Of a DNA stretch of 26,065 bases, positions 9,136-17,549 are shown piece by piece (position 1 is the stretch's first letter; each line of letters opens with the position of its first letter). The stretch is taken from positions 1-26,065 of IMG/VR virus record IMGVR_UViG_3300017917_003070; one strand, given 5' to 3'. The notes under the pieces are model-generated. The model saw nothing but the letters and a program-made list of their open reading frames with translations, had not been told where the DNA came from and searched no databases. The DNA comes from a virus. The translations under genes and the position numbers were made by a program.

Positions 9136-10249
9136 TTATAACTTTAAAATAATAGTTATCATCAAAAACTAATGTTGATCCATCAATAATAGTTTTGATT
9201 AAAATTTTATAATATCTTTCAGGTTCTAAACCATTCATATAAAGTGTAAAGTAACTACCTTGTTCATCAGCACTTAATTGAGTGTATTGATCATCGAAAT
9301 CTACAACAACTTCATTAGTATCCAAGTCTTTTATTGAAAAATATGAAGCAGTTGGAAGATAATAATTTTTTGTAAAATAGGAAGCTGTTTGAAAAGTTCT
9401 TGTTGGATAGGTTGGTCTACTATTAACCCTAAATTTATTTATACTCTCAGGATAAAATACACCTGGGTTTTCATCTAGAGCAATAGTGGCATTGGATGTG
9501 TTTAATATAGTATTAGTAGATGAACCTGTGTTCCAAATATAGTCTCTCCATCTAAACTCTAATTGTGGGGGATAAATAGTACTAGTATCTCTTGAGAAGA
9601 ATTGCATCTTAATTTGATAATTCTCATCATCAATAAATTCAATAGCTTGTTTAGCTATTAAACCATTATTTTCTATAGTACCACTATACCATGCTTTAAC
9701 CATATTAGTAATATCAGTATTGATATCACCAGTTTCAGTGTAAGCGAAACTTTGAGTTGAATAAATAGGTAATACAGTGGTATTTGAAGAACTATAATAC
9801 CAATTACCTCCACCTAAAGTACCACTATATGAGGCAGTAACATTAGAAGGATAACCACTTGTTACCCAAGCATTACTACCAGAATATGATCTCCAACCCC
9901 AACTAACACCATTTTGAACTTCAGGATTATAATTATATCTTCCTGTTCCCATATTCCAAGAACCAAAAACAGGATAAAATACAAGTTGAGTGTCTAAATT
10001 TAATCCTTCTAAATCAGCTAAAAATCCTCTAAAATAAGCTCTCCAATCAGACCCACTAATTTTATTAATAATAACATCATTAATTTCAGTATCTGAAAAT
10101 TGAATAAGAAATCTACTGGTTTGAGGTGTGATAGAAGCATCAATAACTGAAGTTGATGTTTCTATTATTTCATCTAACCCAGTGTTTTTACTTGGATATA
10201 ACGAATATATAGTAGCATCTTTAGTAGGAAAAATTTTATATACAGCCAT
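9128..10249 (-). CDS. DNRLRE-like beta-sandwich tail/baseplate protein
   Basis: A 373-aa protein. Residues about 8-215 follow the layout of the DNRLRE domain. An early KDATIYSLYPSKNTG is followed by SRFLIQF, a region LVFYPVFGSWNMGTGRY, WGWRSY, and then DINTDITNMVKAWYSGTIENNGLIAK. DNRLRE domains are beta-sandwiches found in extracellular and sugar-associated proteins. The C-terminal third (about 260-373) looks like a separate Ig-like or carbohydrate-contact module. The many aromatic residues (Trp, Tyr) would suit surface binding. It starts exactly at the end of the 143-aa gene (1-nt overlap) and overlaps the 118-aa gene. A role as a fibre or baseplate surface protein is inference. Confidence 0.65.
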   Translation of the reverse strand: MAVYKIFPTKDATIYSLYPSKNTGLDEIIETSTSVIDASITPQTSRFLIQFSDTEINDVIINKISGSDWRAYFRGFLADLEGLNLDTQLVFYPVFGSWNMGTGRYNYNPEVQNGVSWGWRSYSGSNAWVTSGYPSNVTASYSGTLGGGNWYYSSSNTTVLPIYSTQSFAYTETGDINTDITNMVKAWYSGTIENNGLIAKQAIEFIDDENYQIKMQFFSRDTSTIYPPQLEFRWRDYIWNTGSSTNTILNTSNATIALDENPGVFYPESINKFRVNSRPTYPTRTFQTASYFTKNYYLPTASYFSIKDLDTNEVVVDFDDQYTQLSADEQGSYFTLYMNGLEPERYYKILIKTIIDGSTLVFDDNYYFKVING

Positions 10250-10680
10250 TATTTATAAGGATCAATAGTTCTATTTAAAAGAGTTTCATCAGCACCTTGT
10301 GATCTAAGTTGGTCAGAATAAGTATTTTCTGAAGTGTAAGGAGTTGAAGTATTAATATTAGTAACTTCAGAACCAATAATAGTTGTATATTGGGTTGAAG
10401 GAAGATCTAATAAACCATCTTCTTTCATAGTTTTATATAATTCTAAAAGATTACCTTGTCCTCTAATAGCTCCTTCAGGAGTTTTAGTATATTGGTTCAA
10501 AGCATCATATTTTCTAGTGGATGTAACTTTATTAGATATAGCGTTATTATATCTTCCAGGTGATCCATCTAAATATGTATCATCTAATTTATTTACTAAT
10601 CCTTCCATATTATTATTTTTAATTAAAGAATTTGGATTACCTAAATTTGTTTTATTTAGTTTATCTTTTAATCCTTCCAT
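10249..10680 (-). CDS. Small baseplate-operon protein with internal repeat (143 aa)
   Basis: A 143-aa hydrophilic protein of unknown family. It starts with MEGLKDKLNKTNLG and repeats the pattern as MEGLVNKLDDTYLDG at residues 25-39, suggesting a short duplicated peptide-docking motif. The remainder is rich in Asn, Thr, Ser and Tyr and likely extended. It is the first gene after a candidate late promoter and ends by overlapping the start of the DNRLRE-like gene by one base. It could be a linker or small tail component; no T4 counterpart is evident. The second Met (residue 25) could be an alternative start, giving a 119-aa form. Confidence 0.65.
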   Translation of the reverse strand: MEGLKDKLNKTNLGNPNSLIKNNNMEGLVNKLDDTYLDGSPGRYNNAISNKVTSTRKYDALNQYTKTPEGAIRGQGNLLELYKTMKEDGLLDLPSTQYTTIIGSEVTNINTSTPYTSENTYSDQLRSQGADETLLNRTIDPYK

Positions 10681-10694
10681 AGTGATTATTTTTA

Positions 10695-10705
10695 TTATAA
10701 ATATA
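10695..10705 (-). promoter_or_regulatory. Candidate late promoter element (TATATTTATAA)
   Basis: The minus strand reads TATATTTATAA in the short gap between the gp6 gene and the 143-aa gene, 15 nt before the start codon. It is identical to the element at 16558-16568, which sits 14 nt before its gene. There is no TTTG box at the spacing used by the other promoters. It may be recognised by the gp55-like sigma factor, by analogy with T4 late promoters, which have only a -10 type element. Confidence 0.45.
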
Positions 10706-10709
10706 AAAA

Positions 10710-12551
10710 TTATAAAGATACAACACGTCCTTTAATATCAATATCTGGGAATTTAACTTCAAAAATCATTGGGTCTACAGAAGGATATATAACATTATCT
10801 TTTGTCGCTCCAGGTATATCATAAGCAAAACTTGAATATAATCCTCCTACTTGGTTAGATATATTAATAGTTTTAACAGTTTGAACACCTTCTATTTTAT
10901 CCAACATAATATATATATCTCTTAATATAATAGGTTCATTTATTTGCCACTTATCAATATTAAAATAATCTCTAACAGCTGTTAAACATCTAAATAAAAC
11001 TTCATTATTATTATAATTAGGTAAAACTATAATATCAAATCCTACATTAATATTGATAATAAATCCATCTCTAATTTTAACTGAATCGTTTATAATTCTA
11101 TATTGGGATAAGTAGGTTTTTATATTTTGTTTTAACCCTGAAGTGGCATTTTTTAATTTTTTATTATTATCATAAGCTAAAACATATAAGTTTATTGATG
11201 ATAAAGATTCACCTGGGAGTAGGTTTTCTAATCTTTCAGGTTCAGCATATACTTTAGCTATAGATCCATATTGAGGAGGTAAACTTAAAGCTCTAACAGT
11301 ATAGTCAGCTTGAGTGACAGTACGTAATTGAGTACCAAAAGCTGCTAAAGAGTTAAGTTTTAATTCTTCAACTGTGTCACCATTTTGTCCTCCAGTAGCG
11401 GCTGTTGGATTAGTTATTATAACTGATTGTCTAACATAATTTATTATCCCAGCGTTATTTCCTCCATTAGGAAAAGTAATGAAAGTATCTCTATCAGTTA
11501 TATCAGTAATAGAGTTAGCAGGAACATTTGCTGTCACACCACCACCAGTTAAATATCTAACTCTTAATGTGGTGTTATTTGGGGCTATACCATAAGTACT
11601 AGTGTATAAAAAATTAGCAGGATCATAAGCAGTTGTTAATTTACTATCAACTGGTATTAAACTATTACCAATATTAGTAGGATTAGGAATGATTTCTTCC
11701 TCAGTGTTAGCAGTTGTTGTTCCCGCCCCAAATTGAATTTGAAGAGTTGAAGGAGAAGTAAATCTTGTAACAAAACGTCTAGGCATTTTTGTTAATTGTA
11801 ATAAATAAGGTACTTCTCCAGAATCAGATCCAACATTAGATATTGGATCATATATCATTTCTTGAGCTAAATATGGTACTTCATACCATTTATCTCCATT
11901 ACTACCAGTGATATCTAATATTTGTATAATATTAGAATCATTAAGTTCAATTGTTTGAAAACGTTGAGGAGACCCAAATGAGAAAGTTTTAGTTTGAATA
12001 TTACCTGATATAGCTTTACGAGTTTTTTTAAGTAAAAAATACTCAGGTGTACCCCCAGGAGTTGAAGGAGGTATAATTGTTATTTCTGTTGGGTCTAAAG
12101 AACTTGAGATAGTGAAATCAACACTATCTAATAATAAAAAATTAGTTGAATTAGCTATATTAGAAGTTAACACAGCATTACTAGGTATATAAACAGCATA
12201 TCCATAATCAGGAGTATCCCCTAAACCAGATGGTATTTGTTGATATATATCTATATCAGCTAATGCTACTCCAGTCACTTTAGGTTTATAACCTAACATA
12301 TAAGCTAAAGTATACAAATTATTTTCTTGACGAGCAAATTGAATAAAATTTTCTTGTATTTGATTATCAAGATAAAAAGATAAAATATCACCAACATAAG
12401 CTGACATTTCCATAAACATCATACCAGGGGATGATGGGGAAAAATCATTATAAGTACTAGGAAAGTATGTTTTGGTGAATTCAATAAGAGATTCTCTTAA
12501 ACTTCCAAAGTCTCTATTTAGATATTTTATATCTCTATTTTCAGCGGCCAT
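10710..12551 (-). CDS. 6: Baseplate wedge protein gp6-like (baseplate J family)
   Basis: A 613-aa protein clearly of the T4 gp6 type. The N-terminus contains YLNRDFGSLRESLIEF, TYFPSTYNDF, SPGMMFMEM (41-49) and AYVGDILSFYLDNQIQE, the hallmark block of T4-like wedge subunits. The C-terminal half includes the baseplate-J region with TVRALSLPPQYGSIAKVYAE and a late IIVLPNYNNNEVLFRC stretch. In T4, gp6 forms the iris-like ring of the inner baseplate and works with gp25 and gp53 to trigger sheath contraction. Length is close to that of T4 gp6 (about 660 aa). It follows the gp25-like gene with a 2-nt gap, the same order as in T4-like tail clusters. Confidence 0.93.
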   Translation of the reverse strand: MAAENRDIKYLNRDFGSLRESLIEFTKTYFPSTYNDFSPSSPGMMFMEMSAYVGDILSFYLDNQIQENFIQFARQENNLYTLAYMLGYKPKVTGVALADIDIYQQIPSGLGDTPDYGYAVYIPSNAVLTSNIANSTNFLLLDSVDFTISSSLDPTEITIIPPSTPGGTPEYFLLKKTRKAISGNIQTKTFSFGSPQRFQTIELNDSNIIQILDITGSNGDKWYEVPYLAQEMIYDPISNVGSDSGEVPYLLQLTKMPRRFVTRFTSPSTLQIQFGAGTTTANTEEEIIPNPTNIGNSLIPVDSKLTTAYDPANFLYTSTYGIAPNNTTLRVRYLTGGGVTANVPANSITDITDRDTFITFPNGGNNAGIINYVRQSVIITNPTAATGGQNGDTVEELKLNSLAAFGTQLRTVTQADYTVRALSLPPQYGSIAKVYAEPERLENLLPGESLSSINLYVLAYDNNKKLKNATSGLKQNIKTYLSQYRIINDSVKIRDGFIININVGFDIIVLPNYNNNEVLFRCLTAVRDYFNIDKWQINEPIILRDIYIMLDKIEGVQTVKTINISNQVGGLYSSFAYDIPGATKDNVIYPSVDPMIFEVKFPDIDIKGRVVSL

Positions 12552-12553
12552 TG

Positions 12554-12958
12554 TTATAATACTATTTGGATATTTTGAGGAGTATTAGAAAAAAATGAAT
12601 ATACAATATCTAGTTGTATAGCATAATCTTGATAAGTGGGTTGAGAAAAAGTTAAACTATTAATATTAACATTTGGAAAATTATTTTTTATATCATTAGT
12701 TAATTTAATTTCCAAAGCTCTTAAATTATTTTCAGTAATATCTTCAAATATAGCTTTTCTTAAATCAGCTCCATAATTAGGTTGATATAATTTTTCACCT
12801 TTATTTGTTAAAATAAAATTTATAATATTTGATTTAACCTGTTCTTCAGTAATATACACAGAATTAAAAACAGCAGGACCATTAAAAGGAATAGACACAC
12901 CAATGGCTACTCTTTTATTAATATCTAAAGGATGTCGGTATGCTACTTGTACTGCCAT
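12554..12958 (-). CDS. 25: Baseplate wedge subunit gp25-like (GPW/gp25 family)
   Basis: A 134-aa protein of the gp25/phage P2 gpW family, a conserved core part of contractile-tail baseplates that joins the wedge to the first sheath ring. The key block is INFILTNKGEKLYQPNYGADLRKAIFEDITE (about residues 46-76). It is followed by a helix and FPNVNINSLTF, matching the family pattern of ILT..GE....P.YG..L....FE. Its length is normal for the family. The start codon overlaps the stop of the 123-aa gene by one base and the gp6-like gene follows after 2 nt, so the wedge proteins are made from one message. Confidence 0.92.
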   Translation of the reverse strand: MAVQVAYRHPLDINKRVAIGVSIPFNGPAVFNSVYITEEQVKSNIINFILTNKGEKLYQPNYGADLRKAIFEDITENNLRALEIKLTNDIKNNFPNVNINSLTFSQPTYQDYAIQLDIVYSFFSNTPQNIQIVL

Positions 12959-13329
12959 TACTTAGTCATTAATCCCATTATTTGATCTAAACTTACTTCA
13001 CCACCAGGTAAACTTGAACCTTCACCTATTGTGCTAACAGGAGGAGGCGTGTATGCTGGTTGAGCATGTAATGAATTAGCAGTTATAGTAGTGTCAAATT
13101 CACCTCCAATCATAGCTCTTAAATTACGTTTAAGATCATGGTTCACTGTTGATGTTGTAGTTCCATGTACTGTCACAGGTTGATTTAGGAATGGATTGGA
13201 TAATGGTATGTTTTCTTGTATTACAGTTTTAGGTGATTTTACAGCTTCAAGAAGTATATCTTTGATTTCTTCTTGAATTGCTTCACGAACTGCTTCTTTA
13301 ATTAACTTTTTTAACATATCTGTTTTCAT
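12958..13329 (-). CDS. Small baseplate-operon protein, N-terminal amphipathic helix
   Basis: A 123-aa protein of unknown family. Residues 4-32 (MLKKLIKEAVREAIQEEIKDILLEAV) form a long amphipathic helix that likely binds a partner. The rest is Pro/Thr/Gly-rich and probably extended, with a middle LKRNLRAMIGGEFDTTI. The C-terminus reads VSLDQIMGLMTK. It lies between the 499-aa and gp25-like genes and overlaps the latter by one base. The pattern fits a small assembly factor, linker or virion decoration protein; the sequence does not decide. The ATG is preceded by AT-rich DNA (AATATTTATATAT), resembling but probably too close to act as a late promoter. Confidence 0.62.
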   Translation of the reverse strand: MKTDMLKKLIKEAVREAIQEEIKDILLEAVKSPKTVIQENIPLSNPFLNQPVTVHGTTTSTVNHDLKRNLRAMIGGEFDTTITANSLHAQPAYTPPPVSTIGEGSSLPGGEVSLDQIMGLMTK

Positions 13330-13345
13330 ATATATAAATATTTAA

Positions 13346-14845
13346 TTATTCAGCTGTTAACTGAGGATTTGAATCTATAATAAATTTTAATTGATCAAGT
13401 AATACTTGTGGATCAGATGCGAATGATGAGTCAGTTTTTAATACAGGTATACCAGTTTTAGTCAATGCTTGGGCAAAGCGTTTAGGATATTTACTAGAAC
13501 TAGTTAAATCAAATTTAATCTCTAAATCAAATCCCTTATAAGTATTATCTTGTTGTATTATTTCACTATTACTTATTCCTGTTGATTGGTTTACTAAAGT
13601 ATTTAATTCATTATTAATAATATCAAAAGGAATATTTTGACTTTGGGAACATTCTTGTAATAAAAAATCTAAAGAATTTAATAATCCTAAAATAATACCT
13701 AAAACAGCTCCAAATGCTGCTAATGTTAAGGTTAAAATATTAACAACTATTTTAGCTTTTTTTAATTCATCTTCAAGATCAATTAATTTTGAAACTATAC
13801 CTGATGGTACAGGGTATGGATTAATTTTAAGAGTTGTTATACCAAATTGAACACCTGTTAATACAGCATTTGTAGTAGATAATGTTTTTTCTATTTTACT
13901 AGTTGTTTTATATATTTTATTTATTTGTCTAACTAATTTATTTCTTTTATTTATTAAATTTAATATTTTATCTTGACGAGGACATAAAATTTGATTTTTA
14001 ATGTCTTCTAAAGGAACTTTAGCTAAAATAGCTTGCACTGTTGCTATACCAAAAGGTAATAATAATCTAAGAATATAAGGTATTAATTTTCTTTTAAGAT
14101 TTTCTTTTTCAATATTAACAGTAAGAGCTACTTTTTCAGGATAAGATTGTTCTTGTTTATTTTGTTCAAAATTTTGGTCATTTTCAAGTTTATTAATCTC
14201 ATCAACAATTGGTGCTATAAGAGAATTAATAGCATCTTCTGGGTTAGGAGCTTTATATAGTTTTTTTGTTATATTAACTATAGCAGCACCTTTATATTTA
14301 GGATCATTAGCTTTTAAAGCATAATTAGTAGCTTTAGATTTAGCTACATTTTGATCTTCACTTTTAAAAATCTTATTTCCTACTCTATATTCATAAGGAG
14401 GTTCAGTATCTGGGGTTGATGTTTTTATAGCTTCAACAGGAGTATCTGATATAGGGTATTGGTCTGTAATTTGGGGATTAGGTATAGTTTCAGTTTTATA
14501 GTCTTGTTTAAAAAGTATTATAGTGACAGATTTTAAATCAATTTTTGTTCTAGGATAAACTAGACTCCACTCACCTTTATCATTAGTTGTGACGTTATCA
14601 ACAATAGACTCAATAATTCCATTAGACCCAATATTAACTCCAAATTTTTGAGTAAAAGTTATATTAACACCTGCTAATGGGTTATTTTGATCATCAGTGA
14701 CTACACCTCCTATAAAAATATTAGATTTTACTCCAGAAAATATATTATTTATTTCATTAGATCCACTAGTACCTGAAAGAGAATCAAATGTCCCTACCAC
14801 AGATGTAGTTGAGACATTTGATGGTATGGGGATATTAATAGGCAT
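13346..14845 (-). CDS. Baseplate-operon protein with CarboxypepD_reg-like domain and two hydrophobic segments
   Basis: A 499-aa protein. Residues about 44-120 match the carboxypeptidase regulatory-like (CnaB-type) beta-sandwich: FIGGVVTDDQNNPLAGVNITF, TTNDKGEWSL and a closing LFKQDYKTE. This domain is common in Bacteroidetes surface proteins. Two strongly hydrophobic stretches follow, at about 253-276 (LIPYILRLLLPFGIATVQAI) and about 366-391 (VVNILTLTLAAFGAVLGIIL), separated by a Lys-rich helical region. A virion protein with possible membrane segments could help penetrate the inner membrane, or the segments may pack inside the tail. It overlaps the hub/spike gene by one base. The T4 equivalent is not recognised; gp48, gp53 or gp54-type roles are possible by position only. 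Confidence 0.68.
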   Translation of the reverse strand: MPINIPIPSNVSTTSVVGTFDSLSGTSGSNEINNIFSGVKSNIFIGGVVTDDQNNPLAGVNITFTQKFGVNIGSNGIIESIVDNVTTNDKGEWSLVYPRTKIDLKSVTIILFKQDYKTETIPNPQITDQYPISDTPVEAIKTSTPDTEPPYEYRVGNKIFKSEDQNVAKSKATNYALKANDPKYKGAAIVNITKKLYKAPNPEDAINSLIAPIVDEINKLENDQNFEQNKQEQSYPEKVALTVNIEKENLKRKLIPYILRLLLPFGIATVQAILAKVPLEDIKNQILCPRQDKILNLINKRNKLVRQINKIYKTTSKIEKTLSTTNAVLTGVQFGITTLKINPYPVPSGIVSKLIDLEDELKKAKIVVNILTLTLAAFGAVLGIILGLLNSLDFLLQECSQSQNIPFDIINNELNTLVNQSTGISNSEIIQQDNTYKGFDLEIKFDLTSSSKYPKRFAQALTKTGIPVLKTDSSFASDPQVLLDQLKFIIDSNPQLTAE

Positions 14846-16203
14846 TAGGATATTTGTGTAGTTTTAGATAATAAATCGTTTAAAGTACTTTTTAATTGTA
14901 TAGCCATGCTAGTTATTTTAGGACCTTCTTGATTTAAAGATGGAACAGCACCTCCCGCATTACCAGCTACTGTTAAAGCTTTTCCTAATTGTTCTAAAGT
15001 ATTTAACATAATTGATAAGGTTTGTTTAAGGTCATTTCCTAAAACAGCAGGTTGGAATTTGTCTCCATTTCCTAAAAATACTTTAGGTGAAGTTAATCTG
15101 ATTTCATTAGAAAACACAGATGTGATATTTGTATCAATATTAACCGATCCGTTAGATGATAAATGAACTGATTTATCAGCGTTTAAAATAATATGATCAT
15201 TTTTAGCATTAAAAACTAATCTACCTGAATTTAATAGAATTTGATTGCCTGAAAATTGATTTGGGGGTTGAGGTGTTTCTTTTATATTTTCAGTAGCAGA
15301 TGTGGCTTTATATGATCCTTTTTCATCACTAGCTAATATTAAAGGTACATGTTGAGTAGAAGTTAGATAAACTGATGATTGATCATCATTTATATTTTCA
15401 ATACTAGGTACCCAAGGGTCAGTTGAACTATTAACACCTAATTGATTATATGATTGTCCATTTCTTATAATAGTGATAGGATCTCCATCTGTACCATTAG
15501 ATGACCAATTGTTTTTAAATCTAGGGTTTTTAACAGTTGATCCAAATCTTATAGAATTACCAAAACGACCTTCATATATTATATCTCCTTCATATGGTAA
15601 TAAAGGATGAACATCAGTTACATTACTTTCATTAAATGTTTTACCTAAATTTATATCAGTTGTACCACCTGTTATTCTTCTAGCATCAGCATTTATATCA
15701 CCGTTTGTAATATCTTTATAATCATCAATAGTGTTAGGATTTTCTTTAGTTTGGGTCTCATTAGGAATAGCATTATGAATTTGACTATTCCATATGTTTA
15801 TAGGAGGTAAATAATAATTAGAAGTATTAGCTACATTTAAATTACTATCAGCATCAGCTAATTGAATAACCCAAACAATTTCTTCCTTTAAAGGATATTG
15901 TTTAATATTTGGGAAAAGAGGATAGGCATATGTTGCTGGGGTTTTATCCTTATTAGCGTTATCATTAACAGGTTCTATAATAATAGTACCTATACCATTC
16001 CACTCACCAAAATATTTAAAATCATGAGGTGGATCATTTATTGGTTCACTAGAATCAGAATCTTTAAATGTGTCATCTAAAATAATATCTTTAACTCTAT
16101 AAGAAGCAAAATTAGTTTGAGGAGGTGAATCTGATGCTTTTCTTAATTTATCAGCAGCATTACGAACTACAGATAAAATTCCTTTATTTTCATATTGAGC
16201 CAT
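14845..16203 (-). CDS. Baseplate hub / central spike protein, gp5-like without lysozyme domain
   Basis: A 452-aa protein. The middle contains EGDIIYEGRFGNSIRFGS (205-222), a signature of OB-fold hub/spike proteins in environmental T4-like phages. Residues about 319-378 (QILLNSGRLVFNAKND, HIILNADKSVHLSSNGSVNI, VFSNEIRLTSPKVFLG) show the short alternating strands and D/N turns of a gp5/VgrG-type beta-helix spike. No lysozyme catalytic domain is visible between them, unlike T4 gp5. The C-terminus (about 390-452) is helical. The protein should sit at the tail tip and puncture the outer membrane. It overlaps both neighbours by one base, consistent with a tight late operon. Confidence 0.8.
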   Translation of the reverse strand: MAQYENKGILSVVRNAADKLRKASDSPPQTNFASYRVKDIILDDTFKDSDSSEPINDPPHDFKYFGEWNGIGTIIIEPVNDNANKDKTPATYAYPLFPNIKQYPLKEEIVWVIQLADADSNLNVANTSNYYLPPINIWNSQIHNAIPNETQTKENPNTIDDYKDITNGDINADARRITGGTTDINLGKTFNESNVTDVHPLLPYEGDIIYEGRFGNSIRFGSTVKNPRFKNNWSSNGTDGDPITIIRNGQSYNQLGVNSSTDPWVPSIENINDDQSSVYLTSTQHVPLILASDEKGSYKATSATENIKETPQPPNQFSGNQILLNSGRLVFNAKNDHIILNADKSVHLSSNGSVNIDTNITSVFSNEIRLTSPKVFLGNGDKFQPAVLGNDLKQTLSIMLNTLEQLGKALTVAGNAGGAVPSLNQEGPKITSMAIQLKSTLNDLLSKTTQIS

Positions 16204-16544
16204 TACTCACCTCCTTCTTTAAACTTATCTATTTCAGCAAGTAATTGAGCTTTTTCTTCTTCAGATATACCAAAACCACCTTCAGCAGTTCCATTATTAC
16301 TCATAATACGTTGAATAATAGTAGCCATTTTGATTAATTGTTCATCATTTTTAACACTTATTTCTAAGTATTCTTTAATTAAAGGGACAATTAAAGTAGC
16401 ATCACCTATCTCATTAACTAATGGTTTAAGTTCTGATATGAGAGCAGAGATTTGTTTTTCTTTTTTCTTTTGATTATTATATATCTCTTCTAATATATCA
16501 GAAAATTTTTTTCCACCAAATACAATATTATCTAAACCATTCAT
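16203..16544 (-). CDS. Small helical protein, first gene of the baseplate operon
   Basis: A 113-aa protein of unknown function. After MNGLDNIVFGGKKFSDILEEIY, residues about 20-85 form charged helices (QKKKEKQISALISELKPL, EYLEISVKNDEQLIKMATII), probably a coiled-coil bundle. It ends in an acidic tail containing SEEEKAQLLAEIDKFKEGGE. It is the first gene after the candidate late promoter at 16558-16568 and overlaps the hub/spike gene by one base. The position suggests a baseplate assembly helper or small structural part. The second ATG 6 nt downstream is not used in this annotation because it is not at codon phase with Met1; Met1 is kept. Confidence 0.65.
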   Translation of the reverse strand: MNGLDNIVFGGKKFSDILEEIYNNQKKKEKQISALISELKPLVNEIGDATLIVPLIKEYLEISVKNDEQLIKMATIIQRIMSNNGTAEGGFGISEEEKAQLLAEIDKFKEGGE

Positions 16545-16557
16545 GGTATTTATTTAG

Positions 16558-16568
16558 TTATAAATATA
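16558..16568 (-). promoter_or_regulatory. Candidate late promoter element (TATATTTATAA)
   Basis: The minus strand has TATATTTATAA just after the gp55-like stop codon and 14 nt before the start of the 113-aa gene that opens the baseplate operon. The same 11 bases stand 15 nt before the gene at 10680. No TTTG box is present at the 20-nt spacing of the other promoters. Recognition by the phage late sigma factor is inferred. Confidence 0.48.
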
Positions 16569-16569
16569 C

Positions 16570-17277
16570 TTATGGGAAATTTGTATACCCGTTCTCCAAA
16601 TAGAAATAGTAATGTTCTTTAAACATATCATATAGTTTATTTGCTATTTTAGTGATTTTAGGAGTTTTAACATCAATTATTTCTCGAATGTATATATATA
16701 ATGCTTTTTTATTAAATATTTCTATACTTTCTCTTCTACGAAATAATTCCAAAATTGCGTCAGCTATTTTAGCGTCACTTTCTTTAGGGAATAATTTATA
16801 TATATTTTTAGAACAATATCCTGTAAATTCATCTAAAAATAAAGAAAGTTTATCTGTAGGATCATCTAATGAATAACTATATTTTTCATCTGATTCAAGT
16901 TCTTCAATTGGGGCTTTATCTACTCGTTTTTTATAATTTTTAGTGTTAGAAATAATTAAATAACGTTTAGCAATAGTTCCAAAATATGAGTATGCTTTAG
17001 CTCCTTTATCTGGGTTGAATAAATGGATTTTAGAAAGTAAAAATGAAATTACTTCATGTTGTAAATCCTCAATATTATCTACTTCAGTATAATAGAATTT
17101 AAAAGTATGAATAATATTTTCTGTTAGTTTAAAAAATGCATAATGAATACGCTCACGATATATTTTATCTCTCACATCATAATCTAAAGTATTATTATAT
17201 TCAATAATAGCATTTTCTGTTTCTTGAGTGAAATACATTCCACTTGTTTTAGGTTTTACAACCACCTCACTACTCAT
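16570..17277 (-). CDS. 55: Late transcription sigma factor, gp55-like
   Basis: A 235-aa protein with a sigma-70 region-2-like core. Residues about 68-110 (IEDLQHEVISFLLSKIHLFN, PDKGAKAYSYFGTIAKRYLI) match the pattern of T4 gp55, where a 'K-x-E-M' helix is followed by 'FD..K..NP.AYI......AF'. gp55 replaces host sigma on RNA polymerase and directs it to late promoters, with help from the sliding clamp. Length is somewhat above T4 gp55 (185 aa). No region 4 is seen, so it should read only a -10 type element. It is the last gene of an overlapping operon (ATGA overlap with the membrane-protein gene) and lies just before the baseplate genes it probably activates. An alternative is another small sigma-like regulator. 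Confidence 0.78.
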   Translation of the reverse strand: MSSEVVVKPKTSGMYFTQETENAIIEYNNTLDYDVRDKIYRERIHYAFFKLTENIIHTFKFYYTEVDNIEDLQHEVISFLLSKIHLFNPDKGAKAYSYFGTIAKRYLIISNTKNYKKRVDKAPIEELESDEKYSYSLDDPTDKLSLFLDEFTGYCSKNIYKLFPKESDAKIADAILELFRRRESIEIFNKKALYIYIREIIDVKTPKITKIANKLYDMFKEHYYFYLENGYTNFP

Positions 17278-17549
17278 AAATTTTTAATATTAAACTGATT
17301 TAAAATACTTTGGATTTGTTTTATTGATTCAAAAAAGAAACCTACCTCATCATCTGATTTAAATGATTCTCTAGCATCTACTTCTTTAAGTTTTTTATCT
17401 GATAGATCAATTATATCAGATATTTTATTTAAATAAGACATATATCCTATAAGGATATCTTCTTGTTTTTCATTTTTTCTAAGAAGATTAAAGGTTGTGT
17501 ATCCTAAGATCACAACCAATATACTTAATATAACAATTGCTATAATCAT
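17274..17549 (-). CDS. Small single-pass membrane protein (91 aa)
   Basis: A 91-aa protein with one N-terminal transmembrane segment (IIAIVILSILVVILGYTTF, residues 2-20). The Lys/Arg-rich flank RKNEKQ suggests that the rest lies in the cytoplasm. Residues 25-88 are a hydrophilic helical tail with likely coiled-coil character (ISDIIDLSDKKLKEVDARE). The gene overlaps the HD-domain gene upstream and the sigma-factor gene downstream, each by ATGA, so it is translated in step with both. Function is unknown; small membrane proteins of this form in T4-like phages may act in lysis timing or superinfection exclusion, but nothing here shows it. Confidence 0.65.
   Translation of the reverse strand: MIIAIVILSILVVILGYTTFNLLRKNEKQEDILIGYMSYLNKISDIIDLSDKKLKEVDARESFKSDDEVGFFFESIKQIQSILNQFNIKNL

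Noticed and set aside
10517-10735. Plus-strand frames such as 10517-10735, 15898-16080, 16652-16876, 19363-19572, 22989-23174 and 25237-25563
   Set aside because: They lie opposite well-supported minus-strand genes or RNA genes, have no promoter or leader signals and read as low-complexity or frame shadows.
4054-16568. TATAAATA strings on the plus strand (T4 late-promoter consensus)
   Set aside because: They are the complement of the TATATTTATAA elements and point away from the genes, so they are not taken as plus-strand promoters.
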